The notes under the pieces are model-generated. The model was not told where the DNA came from and made no database searches. It was given only the letters and a program-made list of their open reading frames with translations. This document shows, in pieces, positions 45,411 through 60,400 of a stretch of 64,000 nt of DNA. Origin of the DNA: Aquila chrysaetos chrysaetos (lineage: Eukaryota; Chordata; Aves; Accipitriformes; Accipitridae). Each line of letters begins with the position of its first letter. Position 1 is the stretch's first letter. The stretch is taken from assembly GCF_900496995.4 (NCBI RefSeq), contig NC_044012.1, positions 22,668,759-22,732,758 on the forward strand, in the 5' to 3' direction. The position numbers and the translations under genes are program-made.

Positions 45411-48400
45411 CTAAAACCATTAGGAAACGCTTAAATTATCCCAGGGGCTGAAGTGCACCCGGCCGCCCTGTGTGCTCTCTGCTGCTCTGCTCCCTACCCG
45501 TGGCTGGGATTTGCGAGCGGATTTAGGCCTGATTAGCCGGCTGCCGGCCCCAGCGCAGCTGCCCTGCGCCTGCCCCAGTGCATGAGTGGCCGGTGCCCGG
45601 CGTCACCCCGGCACCCCCCACCACACAGCGGCTCCCAGACTTCACTCAAGATGTTAATGCTGCTGTGACCACACTGGGAGAGGATTACCTGGGAGGAAAA
45701 CCAGCCTGGGTGGGAATTGTCCTGCTTCCCAGACAGCAAATCCATGGTCATAGTGTTGGCTGGTGCCTGGGCAATGCTGGGGTACCCAGACCCCCCATCC
45801 CGCATCCCAGCCCCACTTCCCCATCCCGCAGGTGCTGGCAGCCCCCGGCACTCACCAGTTTGCACTGGGCAGTGGTCAGGTCTCCCAGCACGGCATCCAC
45901 GATGCAGTCAGCCACGGCGGCTGTGACGGACAGCTTGATTTCACTGGGAGCGGAGAGAGGGGTGTCAGGGCCAGCACCTGCAGCCCCTGCAAGACATAGG
46001 GCCAGCCCCTCCCCAGGGAGAGCCTTGCTAGGGAGATGGATGCTCGGCCGTGGCACCCGGAGGGGCACCTAGGACATGCCCTCACTGGGTGCGTGCTGCT
46101 GGAGCAGGAACACGAGCAGCTGCTGGCTGGGATGGAGGATGCTGAGTGCATCCCCCATTGATGGTTGGGGCTCCCCTCTGCCAGCCATGGGGATGTGCCT
46201 GCAGGAATATCACCCCATGGGACTTCCCAGCTTCCTAGGGACACATCTGAACCGGATGCAAGTGGGAAGCAAAGCCACAGTTGGGAAAACGCAGCTGCAG
46301 GACCCAGCACACCACCACCACCACGAGGGGAGGGGAGCAGTTGGTAGGGAGCCCCCAAAATCCTCATCTGGCCAGCCACCATGGGAGAAGGAAGACAGTA
46401 TGTCACCCACTTCAGCTTGCTGAAGACATCGGTGACCATCTGGTCCAGGACAACACTGAGGTTGAGATGGTCCTGGAGGTAGATCCGCTCTGACATGGCG
46501 TTGACCAGCTGGTCCCTGACTCCGCTCTTCTGCACCACGGCTGGGCACAGGCTGTGCGCTGTGTCCAGCACTGCCTGCATGATCGCCTGAAATTTGGGGA
46601 CGAAAGGAGAGTTTTCAGTGTCTTTTCTATCAGGATTCACGTGGTTTCCAGGAGACACCATGTCCCTTATCCTCGGGCCGAGGCTGATGAGCATCCAGTG
46701 CTGCCATCAGCTCTCTGCTCCCCCTGGCAGTTCCCCATGGGTGCCCACCTGGATTTCCCGGCCGCAGGTCTGTGATGCTTCCTCCGTGAGACACTCCAGC
46801 TTGTGCTGCAGCTTGCCGTTCTGGTACGGGCTATTTCCCGCTTCATACAAGAGTGGCAGGATCTGCCATGGGAAGAGAGATGCTGCAGATCATCCCACGG
46901 CACCTCATCCTTGCTTTCCACCCATGTGCAGCCTGCATAGGTGACTGCCCCGTGGATGAGCATCACCTGCATTAGCTGGGGAGACCCAGCGACCTTCTGG
47001 CTTTGCTGGCCCCTCGTGGTCCCTGTGTCCCCCCAGCTGGGCCCCCAACTGCTCCCCACTACCCACTGACCCTCCTTCTCCCCCTGGACCCAGCCACGCT
47101 GCTATCCACATCCGGGGACATCCTTTCCCGTCCCTTTCCCCACCTTTCCACCATCAGCACCATCCTCTTAAATCCTATCTCAGCCAGATTAAGTACCCAG
47201 GGGGGTGCCAATAAATTTGGGAAAAAGAAGAAAGAGGTGGTTTGAAGAGAAGTATAGAAGAGGGAGGAGAAGGTGCCATAGGGAGAGAGAAGCAGGACCA
47301 GAAGGATCAAACCAGAGCTGACAGTGCCAGGAGCTGCCCAGCGGATGCAGTGGCCTTTGTCACCCAGCTGGGGTGGGATGAGGGTGTCCCAAGGAGGGAC
47401 CCCTCGGCGATGCAGGGAGTGTTTCTCACCGGTGTGGGCATCCATGGGTTGCAGGGTGTGCCCAAAGCTGGAGCACCCACATCTCCCAAGGAGGGGTGCA
47501 CGAGCAGGGGGTGCCCTTGCTGAAGAGGGGGTGCGCTTGTAACCCCCACTTCCCGGGGGGTGCGCACATGACTGTGTGCCTCTGGGGGGAGGGGATTAAG
47601 AACGTTTTGGGCCTTGTTCTAGAATGGGATTCAGAAATTTGAAGCTGTTCTTTAACATTTTGCAAGTGCTCGGTGATGCACATCTGTTGCATTGACGATT
47701 CTGGTGTTCTCTGACTGCCGGTTAATTATGTCATTAACTAATCTATAACCTGCTTTGGTCCCAAATCGAAGCTGGGTGAGTTGAGGGGTTTCCCAGCGCA
47801 GCGGACTCACACTGACGGAGAGGTTGGCATTCCTGATGGCCTCCTCCGCGCAGATGATGTCTGCCTCCACCTCCCTGCCCGGGCAGGCGCTGAGGATGTC
47901 GACATGCTTCTGCACGCTCAGGCAGATCTCATTCACCATCTGGAGCGCAGAGAGGCTGCGTCACACGCCGATACCGGAGCAGCACTGCCAGTTCCCCTCT
48001 TTGCTGTGACTTTCCCGGAGAAAGATATGCCAATGCTGCCCAACGGGGTGGCGGGGACACAGGCAGGATACAGCCCCCCAGAACATCCCTGACTAATAAC
48101 TGGGGATGACACATGGCAGGGATTTGCTTGTGAGTGTGCACAGGGAGCCAGCAACATGCTGTGTGGGTAACATAGCGGTGAGATATTCCAGCGTTGCATA
48201 TGCATGAAATGCACGGATGCAACCAGGAGGGTTCCTTGGAGATATGCTTTCTGCCTGGCCTCACTCTCATCCCTCCAGACTGCTCTGCCCTCCACTCAGA
48301 AAAGGTGAAAAGGAGTTTGTGCTGCTTGCAAGAGCTCACACGAGCTAGCCAGGGTTGTCTGGGGCAGGGGAGGGCAGCCCCATGCAGCAATTTGGCCGGC

Positions 48401-51400
48401 AAACCTGTTCGGAAGAGGTGGTGAGGATGCCCTGCTGCAGCCGGAAGGTCTGCGCGGGCAGTGTGCGCCGCAGCTGGTTCCTCATCAGACAGGACTGGAG
48501 CTGCAGCAGGCAAGAGGCCATGAGCAGCCGGTGTCGGTGGCACCCGGCCCCGTGACCCCCCCCAGCCCACGTCCCCCCACCTTGTGCACCGCCTCCTCCG
48601 TTTTCTCGGGGTTGCTGCGGTACGCCTGTGCCACGTCGCTCATCGGCAAGGGCATCGACTTGAGGGTGTAATTCCTGCGAGGCAGCGCAGGGGTGAGCGG
48701 GTGCTGTCAGACCCCTTGTCAGCCTCGCAGGGCTCATCCCTGCCATGCATTTCCCCACAGACATCCAAAGCCCACCCGACAGCAGCCTGGACATTGCCCC
48801 AGGGTCCAGCCCTGGAGATGGGGATGGCTAAACTCTGGCCGTCAGCAAACCCCAATGGGGCAGCAGCGCCCAAGCTCTCCATCCACCCCTCTTTCTTCAG
48901 ACCTCCAGAGAACCTGCATGGCCGAAGATGAGACCTGACGGTGTGCTTGGCAGGTGGACAACTTCTACCTAGCATCTTTCATGGGCGGGGAGGAGAGGAG
49001 CATCACATCTCCACCAACAGCTGATCCCCACCCCCTGCTCGTCAGGGGCTGCCTTGGGTGACACAGGGCTGTGCTGGGTTGGGATGCAGAGGCCAGGGGA
49101 GACCCTGAGGTCAGTAATGAAGGTGCCATCACCAAATGGGTGGCAGGTTGCTTTGCTGGCTGCAAGGCCCAAGCTGTGGCCCAGCTCCCTTGGGACCTGT
49201 ATACAACTGTGATGAACTTGCTGCTTCTAGGGGACAAAAGGCCCCGGGGACAGTGACATCCTGGTGCCAGAGGCTCTTTTGCGTGGTGGTAGCAAGCCAG
49301 GAGGACCAAGCATCTCCTTCCTTACCTCTCCAAAGCTTGAGCCACCTCCAGGAGCCCATGGGCAGTTGTGTTGTTCCTGTCCCAAACCACGGTCCTGCAA
49401 AGAAAAGGACATGAGTGAGCCCTGCCTGAAATCATGCAGCCCCGAGGTAGGTGCCCACCCACTGGGTGCCAGGAAGAGTGAGCCCAAGGTTGACCTCAGG
49501 CACCAGAAAGCCTAGAAATGGGGTTAAAAATCTGAATCTCAATATTCAAAACCTAAACTTGGACTTTGCAAGGAGCTGTAAAGTACATGGCTGCCTGGAG
49601 GGAGTGAAAAGGGCATAGAGGACACGGTCAGGCACCATCCTGCTGGCAGGGGCAGATGTCCCCCAGAGGAACAGCCCTGGCTGGGAGACCCCTTCCCTTC
49701 CACAGCGCAATGTGGACCTGCTGCTACCTGAGCTTTGTGTTGATCTGCAGGGCCTTGGCTAGCATCTTGGCTCCTGTGTCCCCCATGGCATTGCCACTGA
49801 TGTCCAGAGCAATGAGGCTGGTGTTACTGCCCAGGGCGCTCAGCAGGACGTTGGTTCCCAGCTTGAGGCGTGATTCAGCCACGGACAGGGACTGCAGAGG
49901 CTAGAAAGGGGAGAAGAAGGGGAAAGGTGGCCAGGACACATGTCAGGACGTGTGTCACCCCTGCGGACACAGCCTCCATCCCTGCCCAGCAGCTGCTGGG
50001 CTGGTGGGTGCCTGGTGCTGGCTTTGGGGACCCCAAGTCATGCTGAACCCCAAGAAACAGGAGGGCAATGGGTGCTTAGGCAACACCCTGGATTTAGCTC
50101 AGATGCCTGGCAGGCAGCGAGGAGGAAAGAGGTTTTTTTGGAAAGCTGGGCTACAGCCATGTTACACCAAGCATCTCCTCTGCGCCTTTAGCCAGACACA
50201 GGCTCCCGCTTTCCCAGATGAACGGGAACAGCTCTCACTTCTCTATCTGAGCATCTGCTTCAGACAGAGGAAAATAAGAGCCGAAGGATTTGAATGGCGG
50301 GGGGGGGGGGGGGTGGGGGTTGCTCCCAGCCTGTGCTGGGAGGGATCCAGACAGCACCCCAGCAGGGAGGCTGCACGGTGGTGGTGGAGGGCAACCAAGA
50401 GCATGGGTGGGATGGCTGGGGTGGTTGAGGGCAAGCCGGACTTACACAGTCATCCTCCTGGGTGAGCTGGACGATGCGGTGCAGGACATCCAACAGCCCC
50501 TCCCTGCAGGAGAGGTGGTGGGCGCAATTACACACGCATCCCCTGGCGCCACAGGGGCAGCTGGCAAAACTCCATCCTCCCTCCCGCTCTTGCCTGAAGC
50601 TGTGACCTGTCCCTGCAGCACCTGTGGTCCCATAGGGACTGCGCCAGGAGCAGGTGATTGTCCCCCCATTGCCCCAGGCTCCCTGTTGGGTTGGAGCAGG
50701 CAGGATGGGCAAAGCAATCCCTGGCATTCCCAACCAGCCCATGGGCTTTCGATGGGGAGAAAGAGTCGAGGTGGGTGCATGGTGCCAGGATGGCTCCTGG
50801 CCCCGGGGTGCTGCAGTTTTGCACTTACTTGGATTTGATGTTGAAGTTTTTCCCCAGAGAAACGTGCCTAATGGACTTGCTTCTGCCAATGGAGAGCACC
50901 AGCGTCACCATGTCGGGGTCAAAGCCTGCAAGAGATAGGGGACACCCACCGGGATGCTCCGAGCAGTGCACCGAGGTGACACCAAAGTGGTCCCTCACAG
51001 GAGACCTGCAGAGCCACCAAGCTGCCACTGTGGGCTAGTGGAGAGATGCCCAGGGCAACTCCTGAGCATCTTCATCCTCTTCATGGCTCCTCCAAGGAGA
51101 CCTAAGACCTGTACAGAGCTGGGGTCCCAGAGGAGTGACCCCAGGGAAGGAGCACCCGCTCTGGGGCCTCCTGTTTTTTGGGGCGCCAAGGCTGTGCTGA
51201 GCCACAGGGAGCACTTATGGAGCTAGAGATGGCTCTTGCTTTCTGCCATCCCACAGGGATGTGCCGTCCATCACCCACCCAATACCCTGGACAATATGGG
51301 AGGAGTTCTCACAGCTGGCAGGCAGCTGCCTGCACTTCCGCCCTCATGGCTGCGGCATCCCCAGGGAAATTCGGCAAGCAAAGGTGACATCCCTGCCATG

Positions 51401-54400
51401 GGGCAAGGATGCGGGCAGGGATCTGCTTGCCCAGCTGCTCTGCCAGCCAAGGGCAAGAGGCATCAAGACCCACCTATGGGACTGTCCCTCCTGCATGGAG
51501 CTGCTCTACTAGGAAAGCCAAAAATAGAAGCATAATTTGGCAAAGGTTGGCCAGAGATTTTGGGTGACAGTGAGTTTTTGGAGCATTGGTGGCCTGAACA
51601 GGTTTTTGAAAGACTCCAAACCACATCAGTTTTCCCACAGCCATCTGGCTGTCAAGTTGCTGCATGATGTGGTGTGAGTTCTTAGCAAGGCTGCTTTAAG
51701 GTTTGGGGCCTTTTAGGTGAAATCAAGAGCTGGCAGAGGTGATGGTTGTAATGATTAGGATTGCTCACCCATGGCTTTGGAGGCCACGGCAGGACAAGGT
51801 TAGCAGTAGGGACTGCAAACTCCTGCAGAGCGGTGGGAAGAGTTTCAGCCCAGGGAGACCTTTTCAATGCTTCAAACTCTGAGCTAGCAACACGAGACCA
51901 CGTTGGATGCAGTGAGCTGAAGAGACTTGTACCAAGAAAGATGTGAAATGAGAATTTTTGGCAAGTTCCGAGGCAGGAGGGAAAGAAGTCACCCCACACC
52001 CCATGCTGGAGATGCTCTCTGAATGCGAGGAGATGCAAGGGCCACCACTGCTGCCCACCATGGGATGCAACGCTGAAAGGTGATGGAAAAGGCCTGGCAC
52101 ACTGGGAAGGACATCAGCAGAGGGAGAAGAGCACACGTAAGGACTGCCTGCCTTGGGGAAGGCAGAGGGGTGGTTGGTTTTGAGGTAAAAAGCCATAAAA
52201 GCCTGATGAGGTGGTAATTTCTCAGGCAGGAATCCACTGCTGGCTGTTGGGTGCCTTCACCCCCGTGAGCCTGTAGTGCTGCAGCTCCTGCTGCTGAAGG
52301 ACTTTTACAGGTGACAAGTGCAGTTTAGTGTTGCATTAGCCAGCGCAGTCAAGAGGCGGGCAAGTGCAGCAGCCCATCTCCCTGGGGACTCCTACAAGCT
52401 CACGAGGTGCTGGGGCTGAGCTGGCCTCTGCCAAACAGCCCGTGGTGGCTGGACCCTCAGATGGAGGACATCTTCTCCCAGGCAGGGAAAAAGCAACTTA
52501 CCATTGTCAGACAAGTCCAGGTCGCTGATGGAGCTGGCGTCAGGGATGAGATCCTGGATGACTTGGGCCCCCGCTGATCTCAGCTTGGAAGAAACAGCAA
52601 GACATCAGTACAAGGGGAGGCGCCGAGCCCTGCAAACGAGATCCTGCCGTCGGGAAGGTCACCCCAGCCCCACAGCGGACAGGGCACTGACTTTCCCGCA
52701 CAAAGAGCAAGCCCCCTCAACCACTGCAATGGGACCCCCTGGCTGCACTGATGGCACCCATGGGTGCTGGCGCCTTACCTCACAGTTGCTAAGATCCAGG
52801 CGCAGGTCACTGATGTGACTGTTGTCTGCCAGCCCTTGCAGCAACGCTCTGGAAAAGTCACCAAAGCCACCCATTAGTGTGAGCAACAGGGGCACCAGCA
52901 CCTGCCGTGGGGTCCAACCCCGCAACAGTCCAGGCAGTGGGAGCAGGGTGCTGGAGAAGACATCCTTCCCAGAGCTCTGCCTCTCACAGCCCCATCCATC
53001 CTCACCACCCCTCTCAACATACAAAGCCCTGAGCGAGGTCCCCCCCTGGACCACCCCAAATCCATTCCCCTCGGTGGACTCACAGCCCCACCTCACCTTA
53101 CAGAATCCGCTGGCAGCTTGGTACCTGCCAGGGAGACGTGCCTGAGGGCACAGGCCTGGCTGAAAAACTCCTTGATGTCAGGGGAGATGGTTTTCACCCT
53201 CCTGAAAAGGACAGGTACAACATGGCATCATCTGCCACCCAGCACCGGCCACCCCCCTGGGTACCGCACTCCCCTCCCCGTCATCCCGGGGGCTTACTTG
53301 TGGGAGTACACATTTTTTGAGAGATCCAGATGGACGAGGCTGGCATGGCATCCATGGACCAGGGCTCCAAAGAGCTGCCAGGGTGGGGAGATGAGCCGTG
53401 TCAAGGAGGTGCTGTGGCCCCTCGCACAGCCCAGGGATGGATGGGTGATGGTATGGGGGGTGCTAAGGGGGTCTGCCCCGTGCTGGGGCTTCCTTCTTCC
53501 TCCTGCTGAACCCCGAGTCCCCCAGCCCACCCGCAGCAGTGGGCACAGAGTGGGACATCGCTGGGCTGGCTGCCCACCGCCCCACGCACACCCTGTCTCC
53601 GCAGCCCCATGCCAGCCGCGAGGGGGTGGCAGCACTCCCCAGCAGTGTGCCGCGGTTTTGGGAGGGGGGCTGAGAGCAGGGGCTCCCTCTCAGGACCCCC
53701 TGCGCGAGTACTCACAGCATCCAAAGGGCAGTCCGTGCTGGCCAGGCTGAGGTGGGAGAGCGAGTGGCACTGGCGGAGGAGACTCTGCAGGTTCTGCAGG
53801 CAGAGAGGGCTCAGAGGCTTTGCCCAGGACCCTGGCCCCCCCACCCAGCACCCTCCAGCCCAGAAATCCCAGCTCCTGCCTGCCTCCTCCCTTCCGCTGA
53901 GCACAGGGATGGATTCTGCCCAGAGGGACTCAGCCCCATGCCATTCGCTCCTGGGATACGTCCTTGCTCCAGGTGGTGTCTCCCACCCTCCTGCAAGGAG
54001 ATGCAGTGGGATGTCCCCAGTGCATCCCCCAGCTGCTCCCAGGTAGGCAGGGAGGTGTCAGAGCTGTGAATTCCCCATCCCTAGGGTGCTGCAAGGCAGG
54101 GCGCAGATCCCAGGAGACTGAAGCCATCCAAACCACGCTGGGGACAGAGTCAGATGGGTGTCACCCATCGCAGCCCAGGCACTCACGCTGATGTCGTCCC
54201 CAGCCAGGGTGCCGGGGTTTCCAGAGAGGTCCAAGTGCCGCAGGGAGGATCCGATGGCTTTGTTATCTGCCAGGGCCTTGCATAATATGCTCATCCCTGC
54301 TTGAGGAGAGGGGGAGAGATGGATGCCCGTGGGTCCCCTGCACCAGGGAGAGCCATGGAGCAGAGGAAGGGGCATTTTCCTACAGCTGGGGCAGCAGGAT

Positions 54401-57400
54401 ATTGCATCCTTCAGGATGCCCTTTCCAGGGTGTCCCTGCAGCCCCTCCAGCCCCGCCTTTGGTGCCAGCTTGGCCCCGAGCGCTGCCGTGCGCAGCCTCC
54501 CGACGGCACCCAGGCAGTACCTTTGGCAGTGAGCATCGTCCTGGCCAAGCTGAGGCTCTGCAGCCCCTTGGGGCTCTTCTCCACATGCCGGCTGAAGGCG
54601 ACAATCCCTGATCAAAGACCAGAGGGCCCTGAGCAGCTGTGCCAGCGCAGGCGGGTGTCCGTCCCACCCCGAGCTACAGTCCCCAGGGCAGGAGGCAGCT
54701 GCCAGTGGGATTTGGAGTTGAATATTGGTTTTCATGGGTGTAAACTCATCCCAGCCCAAAAGTTGGGTACCTCTGTCTTCCAGCTGGTTGCCAGCAAGGT
54801 TGATGGTGTGCAGAACAGAGTCGGGATGGTTGCTGAGTGCCTGGGCCATCCTCTGCGCAAAGTCACTGTGGGGAGAAGGGTCACACATCTGAGCAAGGTA
54901 CGGCCACCTCCGGGAGAGACACCCACCAACCCCGTAGCCTTACAGGGATGTGCCACCAGCTCCTGCCCGCATGGCAGAGCTCACTCCATCTGAGGAGCCA
55001 GCAGGAGAAAGCAGAGCATCTCCAAGGGTAGGTGATGTTCACTGGCCTCCAAGCTCAGGGGGTGTCTGCTCTCAGTGAGCTTCTTGCTGTTGAGGGGATG
55101 GGGCACCAACACCCCTCTGGCACATGGGTCCATGGACCACCCTGCTCCACGCACGTGAGGGGAGAACCACCGGGCTGCTAAGACCCTGCTCATCGCCGTG
55201 CCAGGGCCGTGCAACGCCTTTGCTTACGCTTTCAACCCGCTGTTTTCCAGCACCAGCTCCTCCAACATCACCGATTTGCTGAGCATGTAGAGCAGCTGCT
55301 CTGAAATCTCCTGGTTCTGGCAGGGGAGAAGAAAGCCTTTCTGGAAAGCCGGCCACCTCTGGCATGCCCAGCGCCGCAGTGCCAGCACTCACCAGCCTGA
55401 AGTCCTTGCAGGAGAGCTTGGTGAACCACAGGTTGAAGGACAAGGCAGCGATGCTCAGTGCCACGTCTCTGCAGGGTGACAAGGACGAGGGAGTCAGGGG
55501 CCAGGCTGAGCCAAACCTGGTCCCAAATGGGTGACCCAACACACCCAATCCTGGGATGCCCCAAGCCACTGAGCCCCAGGGTGCCCCAACACAGTGTTCA
55601 AGGGAGCAGGACAGTGGTCCATGAATTTAAAGCAACCCACAAATGCAGCTCAGCTTCCCCACATTATTCCCTCAAGGAAAATAAAATTAATCAAAATATT
55701 TGCATGCTTCTGTCAAAACCTCTGTGTTTTTCCTTTTTAACTCTGAGCTCTCATGTAAAGAACAGCACAGGTTTTGCTCAAGTGGAAACAAGTTTCTTTT
55801 TGATTTCTCGGTCCAAAGAGATCGCTAAAACTGTCTCCTTTTTGGCCAACTGAACACAGATCCTCTGTTCCCCAAAATGCTCAGCCCAGAACTTTGACTC
55901 GCTACGCCCCAGCCCAGCAGCCGCTTTCCCCCAGACCTCAGCCCTTGCTCCGTCTTTCTTGGGATGGAGACATGGCTGAGCCCCACGGGGACAACTTGGG
56001 GCACAGACTGAGCTCATGGCCCCACTATAAGGTTATTACAGATATTTGGGGTGCTGGTAGGGAGCAGTGCCAAGTTTCAGGGAGGCGAGCAGCACCGGCT
56101 GCTTTGCATAGGGAAACACCTGACAGCCACGAGCTGCAAGAAGCCACTGTGACATTCGGTTTCCACCTCTGTAAGCAGCTCACAGGCTTATTTAAATGTT
56201 AAAAATGAACATGGGAGGCTGCCCAGCCTCTAAGGGCCATTGCCCCATGGGATGGGGCTCATTGTGTTTGGTGCGGGGGAGCATCAGCCTGCAGATGTGG
56301 CGTCCTTGGAGCGTGGAAAGTGAAAAAAGCTTCTAACACAAGTGAAGGAGTGTGTTAGGCCACTCCTGATGGGGAGGATGAGGGTGAATGCTGGTGTGGC
56401 ACAGGGCACCGTAGGCAGCACGGCTGGGGGACTCACCGGCTCTCCAGATGGCTGAAGTCCAGCAGGTTGAACTCCCGGCAGTCCTGGCTGTGGTAGATGT
56501 TGTCCACGTCCTGCCCAGATGGATGAAGACATGGATCATGCTCAGCACCTGGTCTTGGGGAGGGCTCAGGTGCCCAGTACTGCTGGAGGGAGCTGAGCCC
56601 TCAGGGACCCTCCTTGCCTAAACCCTGAGCCTAAAACCTCCCCCTGGCGCTGTGGCTGGCAGGGCACGTGTCCCAGATTGGTGGAATGGCTTGGTGGGTC
56701 TTGGACCACTTCTGCGGGGAATGGCCAGAAGAAGGCAACGCACCCCCAGGCTGGTGGGAATGAGGGTGTGGGGAGAGGTGGGCTGGAGTCAGTGTCCCAG
56801 AGGAAGAGGGGGACAGCCAGTCCTGCTGTGGCTGGGTCCCAGCGGGGTTCCCCTCTACTAGGGACACCCAGCAAGGTCCCAGTTTTCCAGGGGCTCTTCT
56901 TATGTGACGGTCTGGGAAACAACCTGGTCCAAGGCATCTCAACCCCACCTGCACTTTGATTCCACCCCACCAAGGAGCAGGGGGCACTCAAGCCAGGCAA
57001 AACTGCAGTTCCCAGCCCTGGGAAGTCCCTGGGATATCCCTGGGATACTCCCAGCCCCAGCAGCCCTGTGAGCATCCTGCTTCCCTGCCTGTCAAGCGAC
57101 ACACTGTGACTGCCTCTTCTCCATGGGACAGACCAGCTTACCCACTGGATTTCCTCACGGAAGGCAAAGCCATTGTAATCACATAAAGCAGCGTAGGTCT
57201 CTGAAAACCCCCCTGCAAAGAGAAGGCAGTCTTAGTGGCAGACCTTCCCAGAAGAACACAGAGGAGACCTTTGGAGAGAGGACGAAGGATGGCGGGGGCT
57301 CAAAAGGGATGGTGAGGGCTCTCCCTTCCTTCCTCAAAGGGGCCAAGGCGTCCTGTGTGGTCTAGTGCCAGCCCAAAAGTGATTGCGCAACTCAGAGGGC

Positions 57401-60400
57401 TGTGGCTTGCTTTGCTTGATCTATGTAGACACCAGGCAAGGTGCATTGCTATGATGATAACAGAGGTATCCTACTCCAAACCAGGCTACAGGAAAAAGCT
57501 CCTGGCTCTGCAGCGATGCTGTATGAGGTGGGTAGAAGCATCCACAGCCACATGTCCTCATGTGTGGACACTGAGCATCCTTGTCCCACAGCTGTCCTGC
57601 TCCTTTCTGGGGAACTACATCCCATGCTCCTACCCCATGGGCTGGTGGAGAGCAGACCCCAAGAGCAGGGCTCCTTCTGACCTAAGCCACCATGGGTGCC
57701 CTGCCAGCAGAGGGGGGAGCTGTCAGCAGAGCTAGTGTTGATGGATGCTGGGCTGTGATAGTCCCCAGGGTGCTCCAACCCTCCTGGTCCTGCCTGGGGG
57801 ACGTGTGTGTAGGGGGAAAAAGGCTTACCGCAGGGCCCGGGGCTGCTCTGCAGCATTTCCTCCAGCGAGTCTGTGATCCGCCGGATCCTCTCATACAGGT
57901 TGGGGGGCGAGTTCTTGAGCAGTGTCCTGGGGAAAGACCAGAGGGGTGTGCGGCTGTGGGCCGGGAGAAGAGCATCCCCACCACTTTATGCTTAGCTATA
58001 ACCCTTGTATGTAGGGTGGCCAGAAATATTCTTCCGGATACAACTGGGGAGAAGGGTCTGGCCTCCATCAGTGTTGTTTTCCCCTGTTAAAAGGTGCTGT
58101 TGTGAACCCATCCCATATTTGGGGCTTTTCTGAGCAAAGAGGTTGCTCTGATACCTATACAACTACCCCTGAGGAGCAGAAGACCCTTACCCAGGGGTTG
58201 AATCTGGAAAGACCTTCTTAAGTGACATGGTGACATGGATGACAACTTGCTCCAAATCATCGAAGGACATGAACCGGAAGGCGTAAGATGCTGCATCCGT
58301 TTCTATGACAACCTGCGGGGTCCAAAGGATGGGAGATGCCTGAGTGAGCTGGCAGCACACAGCGTCCCCAAGCCCCCAGACACAACGGTGACAGCCATCA
58401 GCTCCTTGCTGCAAACACCCAGCTGCTGCTTATAAACCCAGCCAGAGCACTGTGAGCACAGGGAAGGCTGCAAGCACCAGGAATTGAGGATAAAATTAAA
58501 GAGATCGTAATGTGCCAGAATAAGGCGTAAACCTCCCCAAAATTCAAGCTAAGCTAATGCAAAAGCAGCCCAAAAGCAGTGGGGGTGAGAATAGCCTTGA
58601 CTCTGCCTGCAGCAGCCGCAGCTGGAGGACGGAGGTTTCCTCCCTGAATTTATCTAATCAGGTTTTGAGGCTTTTTTAGCTTTCGGTTCCTACCAGAAAA
58701 AAAATCCCATGGCAACACGCTCCCTGATTTAATTACACACTGATTGAGGCGTGGGAGTGAGATGACAATTATCTGCTTGGCAGCACGCGAGGACGGCGCT
58801 TCTGCCGGTGCCCCGGGGCTGTGGGAGACAGCGGGGCCGGCCCTGCCTGCACTCTGCCTGCAGATTAATAACCCCTGGGCTTTCCATATCCCAGTCAGAT
58901 GTCTCACCACCCCCCACCCTGGGGTTTCAACCCCCAGCACCCCTCGCTCTCTGCCCAGCTCCTCTTTATTTCTGTCCCGGAGCTCAGCCATGCAGCCTGC
59001 TGAGCAGCAGAAACCCTGTTTAGATGCTGGGGCTGTCGTCACTGATGATGCTTTAACGAGCGAAAGACAAGACAAGAGGTTAATGAGGACTGCAGCCCTG
59101 TTTCGGCCGACACATCCAAGCCAGCGTTCCTGTCCTCCACAGTTCCCACCCGCCGCATCTGCCCTACGTGCACGCCTCTAAGAGGATTAACAGGGTTTAA
59201 AACACCCTCCTGCTAAATTTGGCTTTGCCTCGGTAAGCCAGCAGCCATTTGTCACCTTGTCCCTGCAGAGCGGGAGGTGCCACGGCCAGGTGCTGTCTGT
59301 GGCTGCCGGCAGGGAAGAGGCGCAGGCACCCACCCTCGCCCCCAGCACCCCTGGGTGCCTCCCTGCACCTCCAGCCCTGAGGGCAATACCCCGGATGAGG
59401 CCATAAGAGAATTTCTTTAGAGGTGGCAAAGGGATAAATACCCTGCAGAGCTCTCACAGATCATCACTGGTGACCCTCAATGTGCAACGGGGGGCCAGGA
59501 CGCCCCCAGACCCCACGGTGGGCTCTGGGCCAGGGTTTGCCATGGGGGGAGGTGGGCACAAGGTGGGGTGGGTGCCCGGGTTGGGTTTGTCTCGGGTGTT
59601 GGTGCCACTCACCAAGCTGGGCTCTCGCACTGTCATGTCCCTCACCTCCAGGAAGCTGAAGCTGCTGTGAACCTGTGGGTGAGAGGAGCAGGATCAGCCC
59701 CAGCACTGATGGAGAAGGGGGACCCAAGGGTAACCCCCAGCTCCCACACTTCTCCATGCCCTGGGCAGTGACTGGCCATGCCCCCCAGCCTTCACCAGCC
59801 CCCTGACCCAAACACCCTCCCCTTCACCCCATCCTCCTCCTCCTGCTCCTGGGGGCTTTCCAGAGCCAGTGGCCCAGGTGACCCACAGGTCACCCACCCC
59901 GGTGCCTCAGGCAGCCGAGCGATGCCCTCCCAGGAGCCATGGAACTCTACCATGGCACAGGGTCCCCCAACACTTACCCTCACTGGCAGCATCACCGGCA
60001 GCACATAGGCTCGCCAGGCTGTCAGCACCTAGGTAGGGGACATTGGTGTGACGAGGGACTGCAGTGACAGGGGAGCCACCCCCGTCTCCCACTGCGGCCA
60101 TGAAACTGCTGCCTGGGGAAACTGGGAAAGCAGGAACCAGGCCAGACTCTGCACATACCAAGATATAGTCATCATACTTGGATTTCACCTGCTGCTGGAC
60201 GCTCATCACCAGGAGGACCTTCTTTGTCCCCAGGAAGGCGGTGATGCCCTCTGAAAAAAACAACGTCCCCATGAAGCGAGGTGGCTGAAGCCACCCCTGG
60301 TCCTCTCCCGCACGCCCTGCTGCCCTTGGGGACACCGTCCCCTCCATCCCCATCTGAATCAACTCCTCTCCATCCACACCTGATGGTCAGACCCTGGTTG